Origin: Cydia pomonella
Lineage: Eukaryota; Arthropoda; Insecta; Lepidoptera; Tortricidae
Assembly: GCF_033807575.1 (NCBI RefSeq)
Contig: NC_084717.1
Span: 10,355,692 to 10,419,691 of the forward strand
Length of the DNA: 64,000 nt
Direction of reading: 5' to 3'
Within the stretch, counting starts at the first letter, position 1, and every line of letters starts with the position of its first letter. The position numbers and the translations under genes were made by a program. The notes below the pieces were generated by a model. It searched no databases, had not been told where the DNA came from, and was given only the letters and a program-made list of their open reading frames with translations. This document shows, piece after piece, positions 29,877-40,773 of the stretch.

Positions 29877-30421
29877 CCAAAGTAGCGATTCAGACTATGT
29901 TTCTACCATTCTCTGACAATATAAACAAAAGAGATAAGTATGTTTTTATAATCGGCTGCCGATCCTAAAATCAGGTCATTCATAAAGTTCCTGTGTAATG
30001 TTTTAACATTAATTAGTCAATTAAAACCAATAGATAGTAGAATAAATAGATACCAACCACCAACCAATACCACTAGAAACCAATAAATATCACTAGAAAC
30101 CGATACATAGAGAGGTTGCTTCAGATGCCACCCGAAGGGCAAACTGTTCAGAAAAAGGACCCCGCGTAGCGGGGCTCCGTCGACACCGCAGGGAACGAAA
30201 GAATAATTTTCACAATTTATGATATACCTAGGAATTACATGGTCTGCCTGATTTTATGATCGGCCGCATACATATAGAACAATTAAACTGTTGCAGATAC
30301 TTTTGAACGCGAACTGTCCAGATATAGGTACTTATCTCTATTTGGAAAAGTAAACTAGCGTGGCAAATACTACTTTTGGCGTGTCCCTTTGATCCGCTAT
30401 AATTACTATACTGACTGACTG
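29877..30421. mobile_element. CAGTCAGCATC MITE, copy 1, interrupted
   Basis: Begins CAGTCAGCATCCAAAGTAGC after TA and ends in GACTGACTG before TA. The two halves match copies 2 and 3 (34324, 45198), but about 330 bp of unrelated sequence lies between about 29960 and 30290, so something has inserted. The inserted part includes a small GC hairpin (CCCCGC GTA GCGGGG) near 30159. Confidence 0.6.
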
Positions 30422-30423
30422 TA

Positions 30424-31517
30424 TCTGCATCTGGTTCACTTCATACAAAAAAAGGATTTTCTCTTGAGAAATGCATACAAGTGTTCTCTTTTTGCGATAT
30501 TGTACCTACAACGGCAGTTTGATTAGTAATTTTTATGTATTTTTCCACGCTAGTTAGTCCACCAACGATTCCCGTTAAGGAAAAATTTACATAAAAATAA
30601 GAGGCTATTGACTAATAACACGTAATCTTAGCTCGGAATAAACCGATCGTGTCAATAAGGACAGGAATTGAAGCAGAATTACTCATTATTTTTATCTTAT
30701 ACAAACTGCACTAATTACAGTCACTATGTATATTTACGCGGAGCTTATGATATCGGCTCAGTAAATATTGAACTCTGTGGGTGTGGGGGCATTCCACAAA
30801 TAAGATCTATGACGCTTATGGCAGCTATTTATCTTAATAATCTGCAGACCTAATAATTATATACCGCTGAATTTAAAGCTATACTTAATTAATATTGTAA
30901 ACGTTACCGTGCAAAATATCGGTTTCATAGCTTTATCAGAAATGTAAAAAAAAATTGCATCACGAACCCGATACTTTTTTGGAATGCCTCGGTGGGAGAT
31001 TTAATGCAAACTTAAACAGGTACATTCAACATCTCTGTTGCACGTATATCTAAAAATAATGTTGTGGGTAAACTCTGTGCAATCTGTAAACAAATGGCTT
31101 CCGACGGACACCTTGTAGGTCATGGCACCTCAAGGTAACTGCGTAGAAATTTAATTATGCTCCAATTTTGTTAAGCGCTTATTTAGTCCTGTCTGAAAAA
31201 TATAAATGAACACTCTTCAATACAAAATAGGGGTACAAAACTATTACTTAAAGTAGGTATGTTTCTGATTTAGTTGGGTACCTACCTTAGTTTTTTCTCA
31301 TTAGACTTTAAAAACATCGTCAATCCGTTTGGACCTTGTACTGAAACTACGTACTTTCTTATACTTACATTATTAAGCAACATTCACGAAATAATATCCG
31401 ACCACGCATTTTCACACCATGTGCTAGGCACATGTCGCTCTCATACCCACTCGAACTTAGCGTACCTACCTACCTATGGACGGATTCGAATGTAAATACC
31501 TAAAATTACTTTCTAAT
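30424..31517. other. no gene seen
   Basis: AT-rich; only ORFs of 60-73 codons without recognisable domains. Confidence 0.4.
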
Positions 31518-31664
31518 AGGCCAATTCTAGTTTTAGTTATTAGATCTGTTTCCAATATTATACTGATCTGTTAGTGTCAAAAGTAACGTTTTTGGTTGTA
31601 AAAATGTCACTTTTGACACTGACAGTATCATCATAGATCTAATAACTAAAACTAGAATTGGCCT
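31518..31664. mobile_element. 147-bp MITE with about 30-bp perfect ends
   Basis: AGGCCAATTCTAGTTTTAGT then TATTAGATCT at the left is exactly mirrored at the right; GTGTCAAAAGT pairs with ACTTTTGACAC inside. A partial relative (AATAACTAAAACTCGAATAT then TAGGCCTGTCA) is at 60300-60332. Confidence 0.85.
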
Positions 31665-32440
31665 GTTAGTCTTACTAATAAGGCTGTAGACGCTACGGTG
31701 GATTATTTCAAAAGAAATATGCAATTTGCGATGATTTTAGTTGTTGACAATCTATTTTCCTATCTAATCTCACCATCAGTCATATATACCTAGCGAAACG
31801 ACACCTTGGCATGAATTATTTAGATAATAATAATAGCCACTGCGCCAAACTTTTTTCAGATTGCGTAGGTATTTATTTACTGGTCTGGTCTAGATTCGAC
31901 TGTAATTGACCTAGATAGTTGAGACATCATCATCAAGCTTCATTTTAGCTATAGGGTAACAAATAGAGTTACTTCATAGGATATTGTAATACATATATGT
32001 ATATTTATATTTTAATTAAGATTAAGGTGCCAGAGCCAGTGAAGTACGTACCTACTAATATTAGGGTAGTTTAGCCTAAACCTAAACAAATAAACATTTT
32101 CGGAGCTGAATTTTAATATGTAAGTGGAAGTCAGTACCATAGGAGGCAAATTTGGAGAAATAATACTGAGTAAGGAGAATTGTTGAATACTTCAAACTTC
32201 AACATATATTCAGCAAATACGCATATGTGGGTACTTTTACACGTCAAACTGTAATAGATCTTCCGACTAACACTACGTAGACAGCTTAGAAAAGACTGAT
32301 CAGAGCAACTATAATGCAATTTCAGCAAGCTTGCATCCTGGTTCATGATGTCATGAGATTCGACAAGACACCATCAGAAACTCTAAGTGGGCAGTGTGCT
32401 TAAAACGACCTAAACATTCTTATTTTCATAAAAATAAAGT
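31665..32440. other. no gene seen
   Basis: AT-rich, random short ORFs. Confidence 0.4.
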
Positions 32441-33200
32441 TTACTAGGCGTAGGGATGTGACGACCCCATGGCCCGCTGGCTTTACCAGTGCAATCAGTC
32501 AACGCAGGGCAACTTGTGGCGAGCTGTTGGGAAGTATTAGCGACCTCACGTACCCGAGTGCTCCTGGGGAGTTCTGTTACCCGCAAGGAGGGTGGGTGGG
32601 ACAGGATTCTCTGCCTCTGGCTTGCCTTAGCCGGCCGCCCAGAGTGGATTCGTTAGAGCTATAAGCTCCAGGGGTGGAAGTAAAAAATTGCATAAGACGC
32701 GAGTTGGCACAGTGGCTGCTCGCAGCCACTGGGTAGAAAGCGGCGTACACCTCTCGACACCCCTGAGCCGCTCACGCCGGTGTTGCCCTTGAGCCATCCT
32801 AGATGTCGCTTTTTGTGGTGGCCCATCTTGTGGGGGCGAGTCACCGTCTGCCGGAAATAAAATTGAATACCGTTTTATTAGGCAGGCGTCCGGTTTTTTA
32901 TCCCATAGCCCAGTATTTAGTCCATCGCTTTCACCCAATAGCCCAGTTCATTTTAGATTCCATCAACTCTCAAATAGTTCTTACACCTTGGCGGGTGCTG
33001 CCTCTGCGTGCGTCCCATGACGCGGGCAAGGGCAACATCCGCTAGGTGTACCCCTTACATTTCATTAAAGTGTCAAAAGGGCCTCTACGTGTTGGCTTCG
33101 GCTCTGCGCACGCCTACCAAAGGTCCGGAACACCATTGTTCCGTGATGGGAAAGTTATTAGATCATTTGGAACACCTCGCCCGCTTACCTACTTTTGTCG
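32441..33200. repeat. GC-rich block, probable decayed retroelement sequence
   Basis: A sharp rise in GC with CCCGCAAGGAGGGTGGGTGG, AGTGGCTGCTCGCAGCCACT (an internal inverted repeat) and CTGAGCCGCTCACGCC. Several ORFs of 60-103 codons overlap on both strands, but none shows a domain or a consistent frame. Identity unknown. Confidence 0.35.
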
Positions 33201-33675
33201 CTGACTATAACGTACGTATTCTGCATCACTATAACGTACGCTATGCTGTTGTGACGTGTACCTAATCATAATTTTGTGTGGAAAATTCCGTCTCGATTGC
33301 ATTTGCTACTGCATACCTGCTTATTTACTTAGTTAGCTGTAATCCACACCACGCGAGTGATCGGCTTGTTTTTCCTTTATCAAACACGTGAGTAAATCGA
33401 GTTGCTAACTCATTAAATAAATAAAATTGTAGAGTGAATTGAAGAGCATGGGCATGGCAATGATACGAGATCTACTTATTTTATTCAGCGGTGTGACAGA
33501 AGTATGAAAAATTACCATAAATCTTTCATAAATCATTCATCACAGACAAATAAGACATTGGAGGCTAAAAGTTTCTTTACTTCTGCTCAACCAAGTGATT
33601 ATATCTTGTATCTGGTGGAAGAAGAAGATTGAAAACTGCGCAGTGCCAAAGCACTAAAATAAACATTTGCTGCAA
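33201..33675. other. no gene seen
   Basis: Contains two copies of ACTATAACGTACG at about 33206 and 33229; otherwise AT-rich and unremarkable. Confidence 0.4.
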
Positions 33676-33742
33676 AATCTAAACTAAAAAAGTCCACCGT
33701 TCGATTTGTCGATTTGTGGACTTTTTTAGTTTAGATTTTTAA
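33676..33742. repeat. hairpin with 24-bp stem
   Basis: AAATCTAAACTAAAAAAGTC followed by CACC pairs with GTGGACTTTTTTAGTTTAGATTT; the loop is about 18 bases. Confidence 0.8.
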
Positions 33743-34323
33743 ATGTTATTTTTTATAAAATAAAGCTACGAAATATAAATAAGACATATTTACATAATCG
33801 TTGATAACACAGGAATCGTGAATAATAAATAATAATGGAGGACTACATAACTCCGCAACTAAACTAGTAAATAAACACGTTATACCCAATTATATAGAGG
33901 ACCTGCGTCATACTCTTTGAAGTATAGGTAGGAGCTAAAATACAGAATACTTACCAATTGTTTTGCAAACAGTCAGCGACCGAACTATTATTCTATTTTA
34001 TGCAAACATGCTAATTGAGACGATTTTGCGCTTTCTTGTTAATGCGACATCGGGCACTTATCACGTCACAAGTCACACGATTTTTCCGTTAACTACTTGC
34101 GGTATTGTTTATTTTGATACCTAACTGGGCCATTATTATTTTTTTGTCAGATTTTGATAAGAATTTGGTAGGTTTAAAGAGCTTCTTATTCTGGTCGGAA
34201 TAAACACGAAATCCAAATTTGAAACTCATTGAGTTACGAAAATTCCATAAGTTTTCGTATCTTTACGGAAGATTATGTATTAGGACCAAGTAGGACATAC
34301 GGTAAAATTGCCCTTATGTTGTA
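33743..34323. other. no gene seen
   Basis: AT-rich, no recognised element. Confidence 0.4.
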
Positions 34324-34543
34324 CAGTCAGCATCAAAAGTAACGGATCAAATAACGCTTCATAAGTTTCTGCCATTCCGTAACAGCTTAACAAAAAGTGA
34401 TGTCTTTAATATAGAACAACTAAGACTATAAAAGATGTACTTTTGAATGTGAATTTTAGAAATTTATCTATATTTGGAAAAGTTATCTGGGATGTCAGAT
34501 ACTTTTGGCGCGTTGTTTCATCCGCTACTATTGATGCTGACTG
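34324..34543. mobile_element. CAGTCAGCATC MITE, copy 2 (220 bp, TA target)
   Basis: CAGTCAGCATCAAAAGTAAC...GATGCTGACTG with TA on each side. Inner motifs TAACAGCTTAACAAAA and ATTTATCTATATTTGGAAAA are shared with copy 3 at 45198. A Tc1/mariner-group non-autonomous element is the likely class. Confidence 0.85.
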
Positions 34544-34629
34544 TACTAAATAGAGAACTCGTAACTATCCACCAAATTTTATCGAAATCTGAGAAAAATG
34601 AAAAGATTACAACAAAATAAAAAATAAAT

Positions 34630-34880
34630 AACATGTCGGCCATGCTTAGTGTACCTAGGGTTCCGTAGTTACCATTCTGTTAGAATAAGCTAAACGGGGT
34701 CTATTAGTAAGTATCATGTACATTATAGTCACTATATTATAAGGAAGTACCTGCCCAGCGCTATGTACATCTTTTTACTAAGAGATTATGTATCGATCAA
34801 GGAGCAAAGTCGCGGACGGACAAACAGACGGACATGACGAAACTATACGGGTTCCTAGTTGACTACGGAACCCTAAAAAT
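34630..34880. repeat. GGGTTCCGTA dispersed repeat, copy A
   Basis: ATGTCGGCCATGCTTAGTGT, GGGTTCCGTAGTTACC, the (GGAC/CAGA)-rich block ACAAACAGACGGACATGACG, and the end GACTACGGAACCCTAAAAAT. Start and end motifs are reverse complements of each other. Confidence 0.75.
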
Positions 34881-35310
34881 AGCCCAACTAGAGCACGTCT
34901 AATGTGACAAAGTGTGGCGGTGCCACAATAAATGACATATTTTCTTAGAATTTTGCCTATTATCGTGTTTCTCCACACATAACAATGTCGTTCTAAAAGT
35001 TTTAATCATGTGTCGAAAGATGGCAGTAAATTTATGTATCTACAAAGTTTCTTTGACAATACACCTCTATTTCAAATTCTCTTTACTAACATAATATACT
35101 AATATAACATAACAACAATAACAATATGAGTAGTGTGAATGACACGATCTATAACTATAAAACACATTCAGGCATTCATTCATTCACTACCTGTGTGCTG
35201 TGTGTGTACGAATCATTCTCCCAAAGTTTCCTGCCGATAACCATTCTTGTAAAATTGTTATGTAACTAAAATATTTCCACTAGACCGCGGGCCAGGAGCA
35301 TATTTCGTCA
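34881..35310. other. no gene seen
   Basis: AT-rich; no ORF or repeat of note. Confidence 0.4.
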
Positions 35311-35668
35311 GTCATCGCCTCCCGGCGGATACTTTGTCAGATGATAGTTTAGATGCTGTTTTAAATTAAAGAAACAGTCAGCCGTTTGTATCATGGTGGA
35401 AAGACCGTCAGCTGTAAAATGAACATGTAAAAAATATGTACCTTACCACTTTCTGTGCGGTAATGTGTAAATTGCGTAAGCCGCTGATGACTTTGCAAAG
35501 TTTCATGATATATTATTGCTAGCATAAAAAGGTATAGCTCTTATTTTTTACATGTTCATGCGACCAACTGATGTTCTTACCACCGCGATATAACCGGCTG
35601 GCGATTTTTTAAAGTAACAATAGCATCTGAACTATCATTTGACAAAGTATCTAACTGGAGGCGATGAC
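35311..35668. mobile_element. MITE with about 45-bp inverted ends
   Basis: GTCATCGCCTCCCGGCGGAT then ACTTTGTCAGATGATAGTT at the left is mirrored at the right (AACTATCATTTGACAAAGTA ... GGAGGCGATGAC). Inner motifs ACATGTAAAAAATATG and TTTTTTACATGTTCAT also pair. Confidence 0.8.
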
Positions 35669-36081
35669 AATTTTTTTGTTTTACGTGTTTCGGTGGCTGC
35701 CATTCGTCAACCCACCAACGGAGCGGCAGCTGACGACCACGAGGTTTCATCATACCTAGCCGTTAACCACTACACGAATTTTCAGCCAGGAGGCGATTGG
35801 TCATGGGAATCTGTTCCTGGCTCGCGGTCTACACCCTGAATTCAATTGTTTTCCGTAGGGACTTTATGGTCGCGTCATTCACCGCAAGACGTGACAAGAA
35901 ACCTCATGACGGATGATGTTTGCCGTGTCATAAAAGTTTCCATGAAACTGGGTGGATAAACTACTGATAATCATAATATTGCAGGTATTGGTTTATTGCT
36001 CCTGATAATGGTGCATAGAGCTGATACGTCTCTGTATCTGTATATAGACCTACCTGTGACTATATGGATCGGTATTATCAA
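35669..36081. other. unassigned; short exon-like GC-rich stretch
   Basis: An open frame across 35639-35839 encodes AADDHEVSSYLAVNHYTNFQ-type sequence with balanced codons. It starts inside the MITE end, has no good splice acceptor and no recognised domain. GCCAGGA/TCCTGGC forms a small inverted repeat at 35786-35822. It could be a decayed exon or repeat. Confidence 0.3.
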
Positions 36082-37399
36082 AAAGCGGCCAAGTGCGAGT
36101 CGGACTCGCGCATGAAGGGTTCCGTACAATTTAAGACGTATTAAAAAAAAATCTTCTTACTAGATCTTGTTCAACATTTTACCACTTTGGACACACATTT
36201 TACCACTTTGGAAGTGTCTCTCGCGCAAACTATTCAGTTTAGAAAAAAATGATATTAGGAACCTAACTATCATTTTTGAAGACCTATCCATACATACCTT
36301 ACACGTATATGTTTGATGAAAAATTTTTTTTTTAAATTTTATGACGTATTAAAAAAAAAACTACTCACTAGATCTCGTTCAAAACAATTTTCGGTGGAAG
36401 TTTGCATGGTAATGTATATCATATATTTTTTTTTTATTTTAGAAGTTACAGGGGGGGGACACACTTTTTTTCACTTTGGAAGGTTCTCTCGCGCAAACTA
36501 TTCAGTTTAGAAAAAAATGATATTAGAAACATTAATATCATTTTTGAAGACCTATCCATAGATACCCCACACGTATGGGTATGATGAAAAAAAAAATTTT
36601 TTTTTAATTTCATGACGTATTAAAAAAAAACTACTCACTAGATCTCGTTCAAAACAATTTTCGGTGGAAGTTTGCATGATAATGTATATCATATATTTTT
36701 TTTAGATTTTTCATTCTGTTATTTTAGAAGTTACAGGGGGGGGGACACACTTTTTTTTCACTTTGGAAGGTTCTCTCGCGCAAACTATTCAGTTTAGAAA
36801 AAAATGATATTAGAAACATTAATATCATTTTTGAAGACCTATCCATAGATACCCCACACGTATGGGTATGATGAAAAAAAAATTTTTTTTTAATTTCATG
36901 ACGTATTAAAAAAAAACTACTTACTAGATCTCGTTCAAACCAATTTTCGGTGGAAGTTTACATGGCAATGTATATCATATATTTTTTTTTGATTTTTCAT
37001 TCTGTTATTTTAGAAGTTACGGGGGGGGGGACACACATTTTACCACTTTGGAAGTGTCTCTCGCGCAAACTATTCATTTTAGAAAAAAATGATATTAGAA
37101 ACCTCAATATCATTTTTGAAGACCTATCCATAGATACCCCACACGTATGGGTTTGATGAAAAAAGATTTTTTGAGTTTCAGTTCTAAGTATGGGGAACCC
37201 CCAAATTTTATTGTTTTTTTTTCTATTTTTGTGTAAACATCCTAATGCGGTTCATAGAATACATCTACTTACCAAGTTTGAACAGTACAGCTCTTATAGT
37301 TTCGGAAAAAAGTGGCTGTGACAGAATCGGACAGACAGACGGACATGACGAATCTATAAGGGTTCCGTTTTTTGCCATTTGGCTACGGAACCCTAAAAA
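36082..37399. repeat. GGGTTCCGTA dispersed repeat, copy B, expanded by internal tandem units
   Basis: Starts GCGGCCAAGTGCGAGTCGGA then GGGTTCCGTA, and ends GGCTACGGAACCCTAAAAAC, with CGGACAGACAGACGGACATG just inside. Between them lie four tandem units of 208-286 bp starting GACGTATTAAAAAAAA at 36135, 36343, 36614 and 36900. Each contains CTCGCGCAAACTATTCA, a G8-10 run and CCCACACGTATGG. Short ORFs in the units are a by-product of the repetition. Confidence 0.8.
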
Positions 37400-39085
37400 C
37401 AAGTGTCATACGGCGTGCAAAATCACAAAAAAAGCTTTTGGCTGTAGTAGAACTCCAGAATTGTACTGTAAATTTTAAAAAAGGACATTAAACATTTATA
37501 TATTTTTAGTGGTGACCATTTATTAAGACGACTATGTTTGTGTAGTGTTTACTTAATCTCCATTTTCCTCTCTGGATATTGACTTTATTGAAAATATTTT
37601 TAAACAGTTATGCCCATTATTTGATTTTAAAAAATGTTGTAAGTAGTTATAAGTTAAACAGTTGTAGTAAGATAAACAATTCCCCTAGAATTTATTAAAA
37701 GCTCCTAATTTTTAGAAAAATAAAATTAAAGGGAGGAGCATATTAATACAAGTATACATTAAATTATGTATAATTATTTTCTATAATGTTACCTATTATC
37801 CAGATAGGAAAATGAGGACTACATTTGTATTGAAAGGCGGATTCGCGATCGGCCACTTTTCTTTTCTTCTTAGGCAATACACACATGTGTATCAACACGT
37901 GTGAAGAAGCCATGTCATGGAATAAAACTGTGTCATCTGATTTAGCTATAAACAATTCGTATCGAAATTAATTATAATTTAATCACATTTCACACGTTTT
38001 GAAATTATTATTTCTTTTTCGGTTGGACCCTGTTTCACGCCGCGGGACTAACGAAATGTGACGTCAAAGGAATAGGTCGATAGGAGTCAACGACCTTTCA
38101 CGGCGCACTTGACATCCCCAGACATTTATCTTCCTTTCACATACTTGTACTTAATTGGACAGCGTTACATTTGATTTGGGTGACACGACAGACCTAATAA
38201 AGAAGCGATTTATAACTTTATTTACGTAAAGTAACAAAAAGCCGTTTGTGGGTTCCTAACGGATATGTTTAATTTTTAAGGAAAACTTTAACAAGCCTGA
38301 CAAAAAATCAGTAGACTGTTCTATAATTTTTTGTAAAAGCATTTTGGAAACGCGAAGTTTCCTTCAGAATGTAGGAAGGCAGAAGTAATTTTTGGTTTCT
38401 TGATAGCAAACATCACAAACTTCCAAATATGAGATCGCTATATTCTTCGAAAAATAGGCATAGAGGACGCAAGGACTTTATGCACCAACTAGGTAGGTAT
38501 ATTATAAAATTTATAAGCGTCCCTATATTATAAAATATCAGATATCAAATGTAAGCCTTCTGGATAGGATAGAAATAAGAAATATAATAAAGGCAATATA
38601 AAATAGGAGTACTAATTGGACATCTGCTACGACACGACCTGTTCCTAAAGAAATCATAGAAGAAAATAATAGGAAGACCGAGTAATAAAGATTTCAACCA
38701 AATAAAAGGAAAGGTTCAGGTCGTGTCATACCAAAAGGTTAAGAGCCCTTAATCCTTGGAGCGTTCTCCGATTTCACGAAATAACGCTCGATAGATGGCG
38801 TTGGCGCTCGGTACGCGAGCGCCGGCAACGCGACGCGCGTTTCAATGCAGACTAGAATAATCTTGATAGTTTTCAATATAATTTCAAGCAACATTAACTT
38901 TAGTGTCATATGATATCATATGGGCACTCTTTATTTTATTGTATATGCACAGTAGTTTTTTTTTTATGTACACTACTACTAAGTGTACAGACTACAGAGT
39001 GTACTATAACCCTTGCTCTTTATTCTGTCTCTTTCACACCAATGGAAAATGAAGAAGTTACTAAATGACTGCAGGTATAAATAAA
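37400..39085. other. no gene seen
   Basis: AT-rich with scattered short ORFs. A GC-rich patch lies at 38785-38845 (CGCTCGGTACGCGAGCGCC forms a small hairpin). Confidence 0.4.
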
Positions 39086-39410
39086 GTATATTAGTGCGAT
39101 AGAGAGACAGATAGTGTTACGTTGTCGTATCGTAAACGATTGGCATGTTGGCCACACACTTGCTTATTGCCTAGCCAAAATACCAATCGTTTGCGTATAT
39201 TAGTGCGATAGAGAGAGAGTAGTGTTTCGTTGTCTTATCGTAAACGATTGGCATGTTGGCTACGCACCCATGATACCTAGCCAAGAAGCCAATCGATTGC
39301 GCATATTAGTGCGATAGAGAGACAGATAGTGTTTCCTTGTCGTATCGTAAACGTTTGGCATGTTGGCTACGCACCCATGCTGCCCAGCCAAGATGCCAAT
39401 CGTTTGTGCA
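39086..39410. repeat. minisatellite, three units of 106-109 bp
   Basis: Units start at 39086, 39195 and 39301 with G(T/C)ATATTAGTGCGATAGAGA. Each contains TCGTAAACGATTGGCATGTT and a later CAATCGTTTGCG-type inverted partner, so each unit can form its own hairpin. It abuts the 120-bp array. Confidence 0.85.
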
Positions 39411-39414
39411 TATT

Positions 39415-40773
39415 ACTCGATTATATCATTATAACTCCATCGAGTTTGGGCTCAATAGATTTACCCTGATGAGCACCATCAATCTAGATGAAGTCCAGGG
39501 TGTCATGATGGAGTCAGGAGTAGGTCACTAGAACTCCTAATCTACTCATTATAATTCCATCGTATTCGAGCTCAATAGATTTGCCCTGACGAGTACCATC
39601 GATCTAAATGAAGTCCAGGGTCTCATGATGGAGTCAGGAGTTGGTCACCAGAACTCCTAATCTACTCATCATAATTCCATCGTGTTTGGGCTCAATAGAT
39701 TTGCCCTGATGAACACCATCGATCTAGATGAGGCCCAGGGTCTCATGATGGAGTCAGGAGTTGGTCACCATAATTCCTAATCTACTCATCATAACTCCAT
39801 CGTGTTTGGGCTCAATAGATTTGCCCTCACGAGCACCATCAATCTAGATGATGTTCAGGGTCTCATGATGGAGTCAGGAGTTGGTCACTAGAACTCCTAA
39901 TCTACTCATTATAATTCCATCGTGTTTGGGCTCAAAAGATTTGCCCTGACGAGTACCATCGATCTAGATGAAGTCCAGGGTCTCATGATGGAGTCAGGAG
40001 TTAATCACCAGAACTCCTAATCTACTCATTATAATTCCATCGTGTTTGGGCTCAAAAGATTTGCCCTGACGAGTACCATCGATCTAGATGAAGTCCAGGG
40101 TCTCATGATGGAGTCAGGAGTTGGTCACCATAATTCCTAATCTACTCATCATAACTCCATCGTGTTTGGGCTCAAAAGATTTGCCCTGACGAGTACCATC
40201 GATCTAGATCAAGTCCAGGGTCTCATGATGGAGTCAGGAGTTGGTCACCATAAGTCCTAATCTACTCATCATAACTCCATCGTGTTTGGGCTCAATAGAT
40301 TTGCCCTCACGAGCACCATCAATCTAGATGATGTTCAGGGTCTCATGATGGAGTCAGGAGTTGGTCACTAGAACTCCTAATCTACTCATTATAATTCCAT
40401 CGTGTTTGGGCTCAAAAGATTTGCCCTGACGAGTACCATCGATCTATATGAAGTCCAGGGTCTCATGATGGAGTCAGGAGTTGGTCACTAGAACTCCTAA
40501 TCTACTCATTATAATTCCATCGTGTTTGGGCTCAAAAGATTTGCCCTGACGAGTACCATCGATCTAGATGAGGTCCAGGGTCTCATGATGGAGTCAGGAG
40601 TTGGTCACCAGAACTCCTAAACTACTCATCATAACCTCATCGTGTTTGGGCTCAATAGATTTGCCCTGACGAGCATCATCAATCTAGATAAAGTCCAGGG
40701 TCTCATGATGGAGTCAGGAGTTGGTCACTAGAACTCCTAATCTACTTATTATAATTCCAACGTGTTTGGGCTC
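39415..40773 (+). repeat. 120-bp satellite array, forward arm (about 11.3 units)
   Basis: Unit: TCTACTCATTATAATTCCAT, CGTGTTTGGGCTCAATAGAT, TTGCCCTGACGAGTACCATC, GATCTAGATGAAGTCCAGGG, TCTCATGATGGAGTCAGGAG, TTGGTCACCAGAACTCCTAA. The period is exactly 120 bases with almost no indels. The units at 39781 and 40261 are nearly identical, which suggests a 4-unit (480-bp) higher-order repeat. Confidence 0.95.
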
